Source: Crocosphaera sp.
GTDB lineage: Bacteria > Cyanobacteriota > Cyanobacteriia > Cyanobacteriales > Microcystaceae
Length of the DNA: 62,629 bases
Assembly: GCF_030064895.1 (NCBI RefSeq)
Contig: NZ_JASJEB010000029.1
Span: forward strand, 1 to 62,629
Reading direction: 5' to 3'
Part shown: positions 43,665 through 52,026 of the stretch, piece after piece
How the letters are laid out: every line of letters starts with the position of its first letter
Position numbering within the stretch: the stretch's first letter is position 1
Position numbers and translations under genes: made by a program
Notes under the pieces: model-generated
What the model saw: only the letters and a program-made list of their open reading frames with translations
The model's database searches: none
Told to the model about the DNA's origin: nothing

Positions 43665-44576
43665 TCATTTAAGGATTTGCTCTTTTTGTAATCCTAACTG
43701 TTGCACAATATCCCGAATCACTTGATAGTCTTGGGCCGTTACTTCTTCATAACGAGCTAAAGTACCATAACCTGTAACTTCAATCTCATTATGAGCATTG
43801 AGAATAATCTCTTTGATCTGGGCTTTAATTTCAGGATCTAAATCAGCACGATAGGTTAAAGGAGAACCAGGAATAGGATCAGAGGTTTCTAGGATACGCA
43901 GATCGTTATCTTTAATTAAACCCTTTTCTAGCATCTTTTCGTGGGTGATATCATTACTGCCGGCTGCTGCTACTGTCTTGTTTTTCACTGCCAATTGTGC
44001 TGCATCATGAGAACCGGCATAAGTTACCTTGCCAAAAAATTGATCAGGCATTTCTCCTGTAATTTTCTTTACCATATAGCTAGGCACTAAAGAGCCAGAT
44101 GTGGAAGCCGGATCAACAAAGGCAACATCGGCCCCTTTTAGATCGGCGATGGATTTAGCAGGAGAATCTGCTGGCACAAAAATCATGCTTTGATAGGTAG
44201 AAGTCCCACCCTCTTTGACTCCCACAGCAAAAGCTTCTGCTTCTGCTTCCTGTTCAGCTAAAACATAGGAAAGAGGACCAAACCAAGCAATATCAACTCG
44301 ATCGCGTTTCATGGCTTCAATAACACCAGCATAATCAGTAGCTTGAAAAACTTTAACCGGCATTCCCATTTTTTCTTCTAAATGAGCGCGCATCGGCTCA
44401 AATTTAGCCAACATTTCTTCATTGTCTTCTGCGGGAATTAAACCCATGATAATTTCAGACTTAGCTGTTGAGGATGCTACCTGAGAAGGGTTTTCGGCGG
44501 TTTGGGAGTTGTTAGCACACCCCCCGAATAAAGGCAATAAAACCAATGCCCCCAACAACAATTGACGACGTAACAT
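43665..44576 (-). CDS. phnD: Phosphonate-binding periplasmic lipoprotein (PhnD), first set
   Basis: About 303 residues from ATG 44576 (MLRRQLLLGALVLLPLFGGC), giving a lipoprotein signal with lipobox GGC at residue 20; the ORF runs further upstream, but that leader is not signal-like. Family segments are IIMGLIPAEDNEEMLAKFEPMRAHLEE, VDIAWFGPLSYVLAEQEA, ADVAFVDPASTSGSLVPSYM and AAAGSNDITHEKML. It is the first gene of the phnD-C-E-E-G-H operon. A Pho-box-like repeat is upstream at 44623. Confidence 0.94.
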   Translation of the reverse strand: MLRRQLLLGALVLLPLFGGCANNSQTAENPSQVASSTAKSEIIMGLIPAEDNEEMLAKFEPMRAHLEEKMGMPVKVFQATDYAGVIEAMKRDRVDIAWFGPLSYVLAEQEAEAEAFAVGVKEGGTSTYQSMIFVPADSPAKSIADLKGADVAFVDPASTSGSLVPSYMVKKITGEMPDQFFGKVTYAGSHDAAQLAVKNKTVAAAGSNDITHEKMLEKGLIKDNDLRILETSDPIPGSPLTYRADLDPEIKAQIKEIILNAHNEIEVTGYGTLARYEEVTAQDYQVIRDIVQQLGLQKEQILK

Positions 44577-44622
44577 AAATTTTCCTAGATTAAGATTGAA
44601 TAAACAACTAAGATTAGTTTTT

Positions 44623-44645
44623 GCATAGCTTATCCATAGCTTAAG
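44623..44645 (-). promoter_or_regulatory. Candidate Pho box upstream of phnD
   Basis: On the minus strand CTTAAGCT-ATG-GATAAGCT-ATG shows two 8-bp half repeats at 11-bp spacing, about 50 bp before the phnD start. The known cyanobacterial Pho box is pairs of PyTTAAPyPy(T/A) separated by 3 bp, bound by SphR/PhoB. The first half fits with one mismatch and the second with about three, so this is a suggestion only. Confidence 0.4.
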
Positions 44646-44722
44646 GAGCAAAAATTAAGAATAGTTTAATTTTTGAATAAATTTTGATATAAATTTGTTC
44701 GGAAAAGCTAAGACTGCTATGT

Positions 44723-44815
44723 TATAGCGTTTCCCGAACTCCGAACTCCGAACTCCGAACTCCGAACTCCTAAAACTAGAAAACTGTGTACCTCGCAAGT
44801 ATGGGAACTGCTATA
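44723..44815. mobile_element. MITE-like element, TATAGC...GAGGTACA ends, copy C
   Basis: TATAGCGTTTCCCG is followed directly by five AACTCCG heptamers, then TAAAACTAGAAAACTGTGTA, CCTCGCAAGTATGGG and AACTGCTATA. The right end matches copies A and B inverted. It separates the phosphonate promoter from the ATPase-TPR pair. Confidence 0.7.
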
Positions 44816-44859
44816 TTATATATTTAGCTATTTTTGACAACTAACATTACTTATTATAT

Positions 44860-46218
44860 ATGACTTCGCTTTCACCCCATCGTGCTACTAATTTAAAGGA
44901 AGCGTATCGTATCTGTAACCCTGAACCTTTAACGGGGGAAGATATTGATAGATATTATGTTGATTTATCTTCCGTTCGTAAGACAGAAACTATACAAAAG
45001 ATCAATACAAAATTAGATTTTCTTGAACCAGAAGAATTTTGTACAATTTTATTTACAGGACATCGTGGTTGTGGAAAAAGTACGGAGTTAAGAAGACTTG
45101 AGAAACAGTTAAAATCAGAATATTATATTGTTTATTTAGAGGCGGATGTTGAATTAGATATTAACGACGCAGAATACACTGATTTGTATTTACTGATTAT
45201 CAAAAAAGTTGCAGACGAATTATATAAAATAGGAGCAAAATTTGATGATAAACTTTTAAGTCAATTTGAATCTTGGTTTAAGGATATTACCGAAGAAACG
45301 GAAGAAAGTGTGGAAAAATCTGTCAGTATTCAAGTTGATGCTGAAGCAGGTTTTGAAATACCGTTTATTTCTAAATTGTTATCAAAAGTATTAGCAAGAA
45401 TTAGAGGATCTCAAAAACAAAAACAAACCATTAGACAAACGTTACAAAAAGATATTAGTCGCTTACAAGCAGACATTAATCTTTTGTTAGCTGATGCTTT
45501 TAAGAAATTGAGACAAAAAGAACCGCAATATGAAAAAGGATTTTTAATTATCTTAGATAATTTAGATCGCATTCCTCCTAATGTTGGTCAACATCTATTT
45601 TTTGATTATGCTGCTCAATTACAAGCATTAAATACAACAATTATTTATACGGTTCCTATTTCTGCCGTTTATTCTGATAAAAATTTGAATAAAATCTTTG
45701 GGAGTTCTAATATTATGCCGATGGTTAATATTTATGAATTTAATGCTGGAGAATGGGACTTAGATTATAAGCAAGATAAGTTAGAAAGTTTAGTAAATTT
45801 AATCGAACAACGTGTTAATATTGATGCAGTTTTTGAGTCCCGTCAACAATTATTAGACTTAGTAAAAGCCAGTGGTGGTCATGTTCGTCAGCTAATGCAA
45901 ATGACGGCAAATGCTTGTTTAACTGCTGCTGGAAGGAATCATAATAAAGTAATGGCTGAGGATGTTACTTATGTTGTTAATCAAGAACAATTTAACTTTG
46001 AAAGAATTAACTTAAATGAATATTATCCTCTGTTAGCAAAAGTTTGTTTAAGTAAAAATATTAATAAGGATGAAATTGGACAATTATTACTCTTTAATTT
46101 ATCAGTCTTGGAATATAATGGTAATAACCGATGGAATTATATTAACCCTGTTTTAAAACAAAGTTCTCTTTTTCAGGAAGCATTAAAAAATGAACAGCAA
46201 AACCCAGAAAATATCTAA
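44860..46218 (+). CDS. P-loop ATPase of an ATPase-TPR gene pair
   Basis: A 452-residue soluble AAA/STAND-like NTPase. It begins with RICNPEPLTGEDIDRYYVDLSSVR, then Walker A GHRGCGKST (67-75), an acidic strand (YIVYLEADVELDIND), a long charged coiled region (150-220) and Walker B FLIILDNLDRI (228-238). The region DLVKASGGHVRQLMQM resembles a sensor-2/lid helix. No membrane segment is seen. It overlaps the next gene by 29 bases, so the two products are made together and probably interact. The function is not known; pairs of this type occur in other cyanobacteria as far as I can recall. Confidence 0.78.
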   Translation: MTSLSPHRATNLKEAYRICNPEPLTGEDIDRYYVDLSSVRKTETIQKINTKLDFLEPEEFCTILFTGHRGCGKSTELRRLEKQLKSEYYIVYLEADVELDINDAEYTDLYLLIIKKVADELYKIGAKFDDKLLSQFESWFKDITEETEESVEKSVSIQVDAEAGFEIPFISKLLSKVLARIRGSQKQKQTIRQTLQKDISRLQADINLLLADAFKKLRQKEPQYEKGFLIILDNLDRIPPNVGQHLFFDYAAQLQALNTTIIYTVPISAVYSDKNLNKIFGSSNIMPMVNIYEFNAGEWDLDYKQDKLESLVNLIEQRVNIDAVFESRQQLLDLVKASGGHVRQLMQMTANACLTAAGRNHNKVMAEDVTYVVNQEQFNFERINLNEYYPLLAKVCLSKNINKDEIGQLLLFNLSVLEYNGNNRWNYINPVLKQSSLFQEALKNEQQNPENI

Positions 46219-47641
46219 TATTAATCAAGAAAAAGAGTCATTTTTAAACATTAATCAACAGACTTTTACTGAACTGTTGACATTTATCGATTTTGCTGAT
46301 GAGCGATTAAATATTGGCTTTGTAGAAATCAAATTTTCCCAAGATAGAGATATTTTAATTGATGCTTTACTTGAACATCCTGACTGTAATAATATTCAAT
46401 TTGAAATATTAGATTTTTCTGATCCTAGTCTTCGTTTTTTAAGGGATGAATTAGTTACTGCATTAAAACAGATTAATATTCAACAGAATAAAAAATTAAT
46501 TTTACTAATTACTGGGTTAGAAAAATCTATTGGTATTGTAGAAGAATATCCTTCTGTATTGACTAATCTTAATTTTGTACGAGATGATTTAAGAACAAGT
46601 ATACCTCATCCTATACTATTATTTTTACCAGATTATGCCTTAACTCGTTTGGCAAAATATGCACCTGATTTTTGGGCATGGAGGAGAAAAGTTTTTACTT
46701 TTAAAACAAATCGTAAGAATTTAATTACTAATAGTCGTAATATTATTTTTTCTAATAATACTATTAACAATTTAGACTCACAAAAAAAACAAGCAAGAAT
46801 TGAACAATTATTGAACTTATTAAATGAATATAATACGTCTCCTGACGAAAAAACGAAAAATGATTTATTAATCATTGGTAATATTTATAATCAATTAGGT
46901 AATACTTATCAACCTTTAGGACAATATCAAAAAGCGATTATCTTTCATCAACAAGCTTCAGAGATTTCTAGAAAAATAGGAGAGAGGGGAAGAGAAGCCA
47001 TTTCTTTAAGCAATTTAGGCATTGCTTATCATGCTTTAGGACAGTACCAACAAGCTATAATCTATTATCAACAAGCTTTGGAGATTTATAGAGAAATAGG
47101 AAATAGACAAAGCGAAGGAAATGCTTTAGGCAATTTAGGCACTGCTTATGATTCTTTAGGAAAACACAAAAAAGCCATAACCTATTATCAACAAGCTTTA
47201 GAGATTTATAGAGACATTGGGAATAAACAAGGAGAAGGGAATACTTTAAGCAATTTAGGCACTGCTTATGATTCTTTAGGAGAATACCAAAAAGCGATAA
47301 CCTATTATAAACAACATTTAAACATTTCTAGAGAAATAGGAGATAAAGAAGGAGAAGGTATGTCTTTATGCGGTTTAGGCAATACTTATAACTTTTTAAG
47401 ACAACACGAAGAAGCTATTAATTATCATCAAGAAGCTTTAAATATTTTCAAAAGAACTGGAAATAAACTAGAAGAAGCTATTACTAACTTTAATTTAGGC
47501 TTATCTTTTAAAGATATTCAACGTCATGATGATGCAATGGAAGCCTTTCGTAATGCACGTAAATTATATCAAGACATGGGACTGGATAAATGTGTTGAAA
47601 ATTGCGACGATGCAATTAACATTCTAGAAAATCATGTTTAA
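46190..47641 (+). CDS. TPR protein with NTPase-like N-terminal domain, partner of the ATPase
   Basis: A 483-residue protein. Residues 1-190 look like a P-loop domain without Walker A, but with a hydrophobic strand LILLITGLEKSIG and later PHPILLFLPDYALTRLAKYAPDFWAWRRKVF. Residues about 215-470 contain six to seven TPRs, four of the 40-residue kinesin-light-chain type (LGxAYxxLGxYxxAIxYYQQALEIxREIGxxxxEG), with a 120-bp DNA period at about 46980-47400. The TPR part may be a binding surface and the N-domain may contact the upstream ATPase. No enzyme effector is recognised. Confidence 0.78.
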   Translation: MNSKTQKISNINQEKESFLNINQQTFTELLTFIDFADERLNIGFVEIKFSQDRDILIDALLEHPDCNNIQFEILDFSDPSLRFLRDELVTALKQINIQQNKKLILLITGLEKSIGIVEEYPSVLTNLNFVRDDLRTSIPHPILLFLPDYALTRLAKYAPDFWAWRRKVFTFKTNRKNLITNSRNIIFSNNTINNLDSQKKQARIEQLLNLLNEYNTSPDEKTKNDLLIIGNIYNQLGNTYQPLGQYQKAIIFHQQASEISRKIGERGREAISLSNLGIAYHALGQYQQAIIYYQQALEIYREIGNRQSEGNALGNLGTAYDSLGKHKKAITYYQQALEIYRDIGNKQGEGNTLSNLGTAYDSLGEYQKAITYYKQHLNISREIGDKEGEGMSLCGLGNTYNFLRQHEEAINYHQEALNIFKRTGNKLEEAITNFNLGLSFKDIQRHDDAMEAFRNARKLYQDMGLDKCVENCDDAINILENHV

Positions 47642-47867
47642 ATAGTCATTGCGAAGGTTAATATAAACAGTCATTTCATTTATCATTTATCATTCGTTTT
47701 GAAGTAGGCTTGAAACCTCTCCCAAACTTCTTTCTCCCTAAAGGGAGAGGCTTGAAACCAAAATGTTCAATGTTCAATGTTCAATGTTCAATGTTTGGTC
47801 AATCTTAATTTTCACTAAAAATACCCCGGAGTAATCTACTATAATAAAGATAAACTCCTCAAAAAAA
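47642..47867. repeat. Gap with hairpin and TGTTCAA heptamers
   Basis: AGGCTTGAAACCTCTCCC is matched by GGGAGAGGCTTGAAACC, giving a direct-plus-inverted motif at 47706-47759, followed by four to five TGTTCAA heptamers (47762-47794). A TATAAT-like -10 box is at about 47840, before the RNase III-fold gene. Confidence 0.65.
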
Positions 47868-48842
47868 TTGTCTATGCAGTGGAATTCATCTCTAGTTCAA
47901 GAAAAAATTAGCTTCAACTTTAAAAATACAGACCTGCTTTTTCTGTCATTAAGTGATCCTTCTTATGGAAAACAAATTAATCAACCTGACAGCGATAATC
48001 AACGCTTAGAATCTCTAGGAGAAAACTTACTTCCACTGATTATTATTGATTATTTATATCATCATTTTCCTTATTTAACCCTTAGTAAAATGACCGCTTT
48101 ACGGGATAAATTCTTAGAAAAAGAAAGACTAACTAATCTCTGGTTTAGTTTAGGTTTAGGGGAAAGTTATCCCTTTCTAGATGTTAAACAAGAAAGACAT
48201 CTTTTACGAGTTAAAAATACTAATCCTTTTGAAAAATCTCTCAAAGCATTAATAGCAGCAATTCATGTCGATCGCGGTTTTTCTCACTCCTATAATTGGG
48301 TTAATAAACACTTAATTGCACCCTTATTAGCAAAGCATGAAAAAGATAACCTAGAAAGAGTAAATCCTGATAAACAATTAAATCTTTTAGGTTCTACACT
48401 ATTAACAGCAGTTGCATTTGATTATTTATACTCTCTTTTACCTTATGTTAAACCAGGGCAATTAAAAAAACTTTCCAAAACCTTAATTTCCAAAAAACAA
48501 CAAACAGAATATCTCAAAAAAATAACAACAGAAGACTTAGAAATTATCACCACTGAACAAAATAAAATCTCTAAAAAGTCTTTTCCTTCTTTATTCGGTG
48601 CAATGTTTATTCATTTTGACAATGAAAACCCGAAAACTCGCTACCGAAATAGTAAAAAATGGTTCAAAGAAAACTTTATTGATGAAGACGACATTTTATA
48701 CGATGCTATCTCTTCTCTACTCAGAGATGGTATTCCACAAAAATGGATTATTCGTGAAATTTTAGGCTACAAAAGTAAAGATTATGATCGAGGTAGAAAG
48801 AGATTTTATGAAATTATGGATCAAAGTTCCGAACAAATATAA
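47868..48842 (+). CDS. Tandem RNase III-fold protein lacking catalytic residues
   Basis: A 324-residue protein with two RNase III-like halves. The first reads FKNTDLLFLSLSDPSY, then DNQRLESLGENLL, where the usual NERLEFLGD keeps Glu but has Asp changed to Glu; KSLKALIAAIHVDRGF replaces the usual DxxE before ALIGAIYLD with Lys residues. The second half (DKQLNLLGSTLLTAVAFDYLYSLLP, then FPSLFGAMFIHF) has lost all four acidic residues. So it probably binds double-stranded RNA or a ribosomal/RNA partner rather than cutting. No dsRBD is seen. The C-terminal 50 residues are helical and charged. Confidence 0.7.
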   Translation: MSMQWNSSLVQEKISFNFKNTDLLFLSLSDPSYGKQINQPDSDNQRLESLGENLLPLIIIDYLYHHFPYLTLSKMTALRDKFLEKERLTNLWFSLGLGESYPFLDVKQERHLLRVKNTNPFEKSLKALIAAIHVDRGFSHSYNWVNKHLIAPLLAKHEKDNLERVNPDKQLNLLGSTLLTAVAFDYLYSLLPYVKPGQLKKLSKTLISKKQQTEYLKKITTEDLEIITTEQNKISKKSFPSLFGAMFIHFDNENPKTRYRNSKKWFKENFIDEDDILYDAISSLLRDGIPQKWIIREILGYKSKDYDRGRKRFYEIMDQSSEQI

Positions 48843-48927
48843 GTGAAAAATAAACATTAAAGTTCCCCGTTCCTATTCTTCTGAAAAAATAAAAACTGAT
48901 TGGTTTTCCGAAGAATAGGATAATATA

Positions 48928-48992
48928 AGAGTTAGGAGTTAGGAGTTAGGAGTTAGATATTAGGTGTACCTCATGACTGTGGAAAATGCTAT
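48928..48992. mobile_element. Half copy of the TATAGC...GAGGTACA element (copy D)
   Basis: Four GAGTTAG heptamers lead into ATATTAGGTGTACCTCATGA and CTGTGGAAAATGCTAT, the right end of copies A-C. The left end is missing. Confidence 0.6.
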
Positions 48993-49046
48993 CTTATTAC
49001 AATAATATAGCGATAAAAGCTTCTCAAGCGAATTCAATTTCTGACA

Positions 49047-49709
49047 ATGCTATTAAACTATAATCCCCGTCATTGTTTACCCTCTGCTGAAGAATTACCC
49101 GACTGTGATGATACTCCCGTGGATAACGAAATACATATCTTAGTTCCCCAAGTTCTACAAATTATTTTAGCCACCCTTTGGTCTGATAGAATGGACTGGT
49201 ATTTTGGCATTAATATGGGTATTTATTATGACCCAGAAAACCCTACAGATGTTATAGTTCCCGATGGTTTTTTAAGTATAGGAGTTCCCCGTATTATTGA
49301 TGAAGATTTAAGGTTATCTTATGTGTTATGGGATGAACTGGTTATCCCCACAATGGTTTTAGAAGTTGTCTCTAAAAACCGACGGGGAGAATATACACAA
49401 AAGAAAGAAGATTACGCAAAAATGGGGGTATTATACTATGTAATTTATAACCCTTTAAGAAAGAGAAAACCTCGTTTAGAAGTCTATAAACTTGAAAATG
49501 GAAAATATGAATTATTAGCAGGGGAACCAGTTTGGTTATCAGAAATTAATCTAGGAATAGGTAAAGAAATAGGAATTTATCAAGGAGTAGAACGAGAATG
49601 GTTATATTGGTATGATCAACAAGGTAAACGCTATTTAACCCCTCAAGAAAAAGCTACAAAATTAGAAGAAAAATTACGAGAATTAGGGGTTGATATTGAT
49701 GAATTATAA
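49047..49709 (+). CDS. Uma2 family putative endonuclease (DUF820), tandem copy 1
   Basis: A 220-residue Uma2 protein. The core has DVIVPDGFLSIGVP (conserved Asp), LVIPTMVLEVVSKNRRGEYTQKKEDYAKMGVLYYVIYNP, with the Glu of LEVVS and Lys of the QKKEDYA helix matching the PD-(D/E)XK pattern. The C-terminal 30 residues are a short coiled segment (EKATKLEEKLRELGVDIDEL). It is about 90 percent identical to the following gene 69 bp downstream, so the pair is a recent tandem duplication. Confidence 0.85.
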   Translation: MLLNYNPRHCLPSAEELPDCDDTPVDNEIHILVPQVLQIILATLWSDRMDWYFGINMGIYYDPENPTDVIVPDGFLSIGVPRIIDEDLRLSYVLWDELVIPTMVLEVVSKNRRGEYTQKKEDYAKMGVLYYVIYNPLRKRKPRLEVYKLENGKYELLAGEPVWLSEINLGIGKEIGIYQGVEREWLYWYDQQGKRYLTPQEKATKLEEKLRELGVDIDEL

Positions 49710-49778
49710 TATTTTATTAGTTATTTTTTATTGCTAATAAGTTACAATGAAAAGTAATAGCTCATTTAGACAAAAACC

Positions 49779-50462
49779 ATGCTATTAAACTATAATCCCC
49801 GTCATTGTTTACCCTCTGCTGAAGAATTACCCGACTCAGATGATACTCCCGTGGATAAAGAACTACAAGACTTAATTCCCCATATTCTCAAAGATATTTT
49901 AGCCCTTATTTGGGAAGAGAGAATGGACTGGTATTTCGGTGTAGATATGGGTATATATTATGACCCAGAAAACCCTACAGATGTCATAGTTCCCGATGGT
50001 TTTTTAAGTATAGGAGTTCCCCGTATTATTGATGAAGATTTAAGATTATCTTATGTGTTATGGGATGAACTGGTTATCCCCACAATGGTTTTAGAAGTTG
50101 TCTCTCACAATAGAAGGGGAGAATATACACAGAAGAAAGAAGATTACGCAAAAATTGGGGTATTATACTATGTAATTTATAACCCTTTAAGAAAGAGAAA
50201 ACCCCGTTTAGAAGTGTATAAACTTGAAAATGGAAAATATGAATTATTGGAAGGGGAACCAGTTTGGTTAGCAGAAATTAATTTAGGAATAGGTAGAGAA
50301 ATAGGAATTTATCAAGGAGTAGAACGGGAATGGTTATATTGGTATGATCAACAAGGTAAACGCTATTTAACCTCTCAAGAAGAAGCTAAACAAGCACAAG
50401 AAAAAGCTAAAAAATTAGAAGAAAAATTAAGAGAATTAGGGGTTGATCTTAATGAATTATAA
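49779..50462 (+). CDS. Uma2 family putative endonuclease (DUF820), tandem copy 2
   Basis: A 227-residue near-duplicate of the preceding gene, with seven extra residues in the C-terminal coiled tail (EEAKQAQEKAKKLEEKLRELGVDLNEL). Changes are concentrated in residues 20-55 (ELQDLIPHILKDILALIWEERMDWYFGVDMG versus the partner), while the catalytic core is almost unchanged. It is convergent with the GH57 gene, with a hairpin terminator between. Confidence 0.85.
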   Translation: MLLNYNPRHCLPSAEELPDSDDTPVDKELQDLIPHILKDILALIWEERMDWYFGVDMGIYYDPENPTDVIVPDGFLSIGVPRIIDEDLRLSYVLWDELVIPTMVLEVVSHNRRGEYTQKKEDYAKIGVLYYVIYNPLRKRKPRLEVYKLENGKYELLEGEPVWLAEINLGIGREIGIYQGVEREWLYWYDQQGKRYLTSQEEAKQAQEKAKKLEEKLRELGVDLNEL

Positions 50463-50481
50463 ATAGATTTATGACAAAAAA

Positions 50482-50508
50482 GATCGCCCCTCAACTCAAG
50501 AGGCGATC
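50482..50508. terminator. Bidirectional terminator between Uma2 and GH57 genes
   Basis: GATCGCCCCT and AGAGGCGATC form a stem across CAACTCA, flanked by A-rich DNA on both sides, between two convergent genes. The right arm contains a HIP1 octamer (GCGATCGC). Confidence 0.65.
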
Positions 50509-50532
50509 GCAAAAAATGTACCCAACAAAGAC

Positions 50533-52026
50533 TTATTTTACGAAGCGTTCACCGCGATCATAAAGTTCGCGAGCAAAGTCTGTCCAAGTTCCCTGTCCCC
50601 AATAACGGAAACAGCTAGTTTCAACTAACATGGTGTACAGCAAAGCTTCCTGATACTCAGTTGTCCGAGTAACATTAGGATCTTGTTGTACACGAGAATC
50701 GAATTTTCCGTGAAAATCAGCACTAAGTTGGTTCATGGGTTCTAAGACGTTTTCATAACCTTCAACCCAACTGAGATCATTGGTCCAAGACGCACCGTCC
50801 ATGTGGAAGCGATCATCTGTCGCTTTCAACTCTTCGATCGCCTTGGCAACTGCTTCAGGTGTTACTTTATCAGTACCAATTTTATTCCAGATTTTATGTT
50901 GACCCACCGCTTGACAAACGGGATAATCATCCTCAGTAACACCGGCCTGTTGTAAGAGTTCGATGTATTCGGTGCCATTAAGGCCAACTACACCCTCATT
51001 ATTATCTTTAATGCCATAAAAAGCATTGCGGAAACCGTCGGGAAACTCATTCATCATCACACCGCCGTTTTCTCCGTCGGCGATCTGAGAAACACAGCTA
51101 GGTACTTCAACATTACCTAGTTTTTGTCTTCCTCTTGCTTTAGCTTCATGATAGGGCTGCATTTGAGCAACTAACTTAGTATCAGACCCTTGGGTTTTAA
51201 TCAACGCCGTAATACTAATAGTTTCTCCTTTGGAGTTACGGGCGACTAAACGGTTAGGAACGTATTTATCATCACCGTTTTTGTGTAAGTCATCCCCGTT
51301 TAACCGTTCCACAGAATCTTCTTGTACCAATAACCAACGATAACCACACTCTTTCAGAGCTTTGATATATTCGTAGAGAGTATCAGGATTATTGGGTAAG
51401 TGCATTTCTGGGGGAGAGAAACCTTTAACCCGTCTCAGGGCATCATAACCGAATAAAGCTGCAAACTGATGCTGCCAAGCTTGTATCTGTAACTTGAGGT
51501 CAGGAATAGGAGTAGAAGGGGCAACCGCGTGACTCCACATCGTTCCTAACCATTCCACATAAGGCTGATATTGGGGGTCACAAGCCATACGCTTGAGGGG
51601 TTCGAGGATATCATTTCGAGGAGTTTGTTGAAAATCCCATAATAAATTGCCAGAATAGTCCAACATAATGCGAGGATTGCAACCATTATTAACTAAATCA
51701 GGGACAAATTCCCCAATTCGCTTATAACACCAAGCAAAAGTAGGAGCGTTATGATTGTCCCCAATATGTTGATTGTCAAACATATGTTGGAGGTTACTAA
51801 TCAACGCACCGTTATGACCAGCAGGAATAGTGGGTTGGTGCATATGAAGGGCGCAAGCAAACCCAGATTTTACATTAGCGAGATTAATATTAGAATGAGG
51901 GGCAAAAATAAGATCGTCGTGTTGTACAACTGAAGCGATTTCGGCTTCCCAACCACTAATGGGAGGTAAATCGGGTCTCGTCCCATTAATATGGTATCCG
52001 TTGGAGGAGGGTGCTGTTGCAATCAT
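50533..52026 (-). CDS. Glycoside hydrolase family 57-type protein
   Basis: A 497-residue protein of the cyanobacterial GH57-like type. The N-terminal GFACALHMHQPTIPAGHNGALISNLQHMFD contains the HxHQP motif that starts the GH57 barrel, and a middle segment GFSPPEMHLPNNPDTLYEYIKALKECGYRWLLVQEDS is also family-like. GH57 members act on alpha-glucans (amylase, branching enzyme, amylopullulanase); which applies here is not clear. No signal peptide is seen, so a role in internal glycogen is likely. It is monocistronic. Confidence 0.85.
   Translation of the reverse strand: MIATAPSSNGYHINGTRPDLPPISGWEAEIASVVQHDDLIFAPHSNINLANVKSGFACALHMHQPTIPAGHNGALISNLQHMFDNQHIGDNHNAPTFAWCYKRIGEFVPDLVNNGCNPRIMLDYSGNLLWDFQQTPRNDILEPLKRMACDPQYQPYVEWLGTMWSHAVAPSTPIPDLKLQIQAWQHQFAALFGYDALRRVKGFSPPEMHLPNNPDTLYEYIKALKECGYRWLLVQEDSVERLNGDDLHKNGDDKYVPNRLVARNSKGETISITALIKTQGSDTKLVAQMQPYHEAKARGRQKLGNVEVPSCVSQIADGENGGVMMNEFPDGFRNAFYGIKDNNEGVVGLNGTEYIELLQQAGVTEDDYPVCQAVGQHKIWNKIGTDKVTPEAVAKAIEELKATDDRFHMDGASWTNDLSWVEGYENVLEPMNQLSADFHGKFDSRVQQDPNVTRTTEYQEALLYTMLVETSCFRYWGQGTWTDFARELYDRGERFVK

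Noticed and set aside
37346-44576. Reading the second phnD-C-E set as a phosphite system (ptxABC)
   Set aside because: No phosphite dehydrogenase gene is present nearby and PhnD sequence alone does not decide the substrate.
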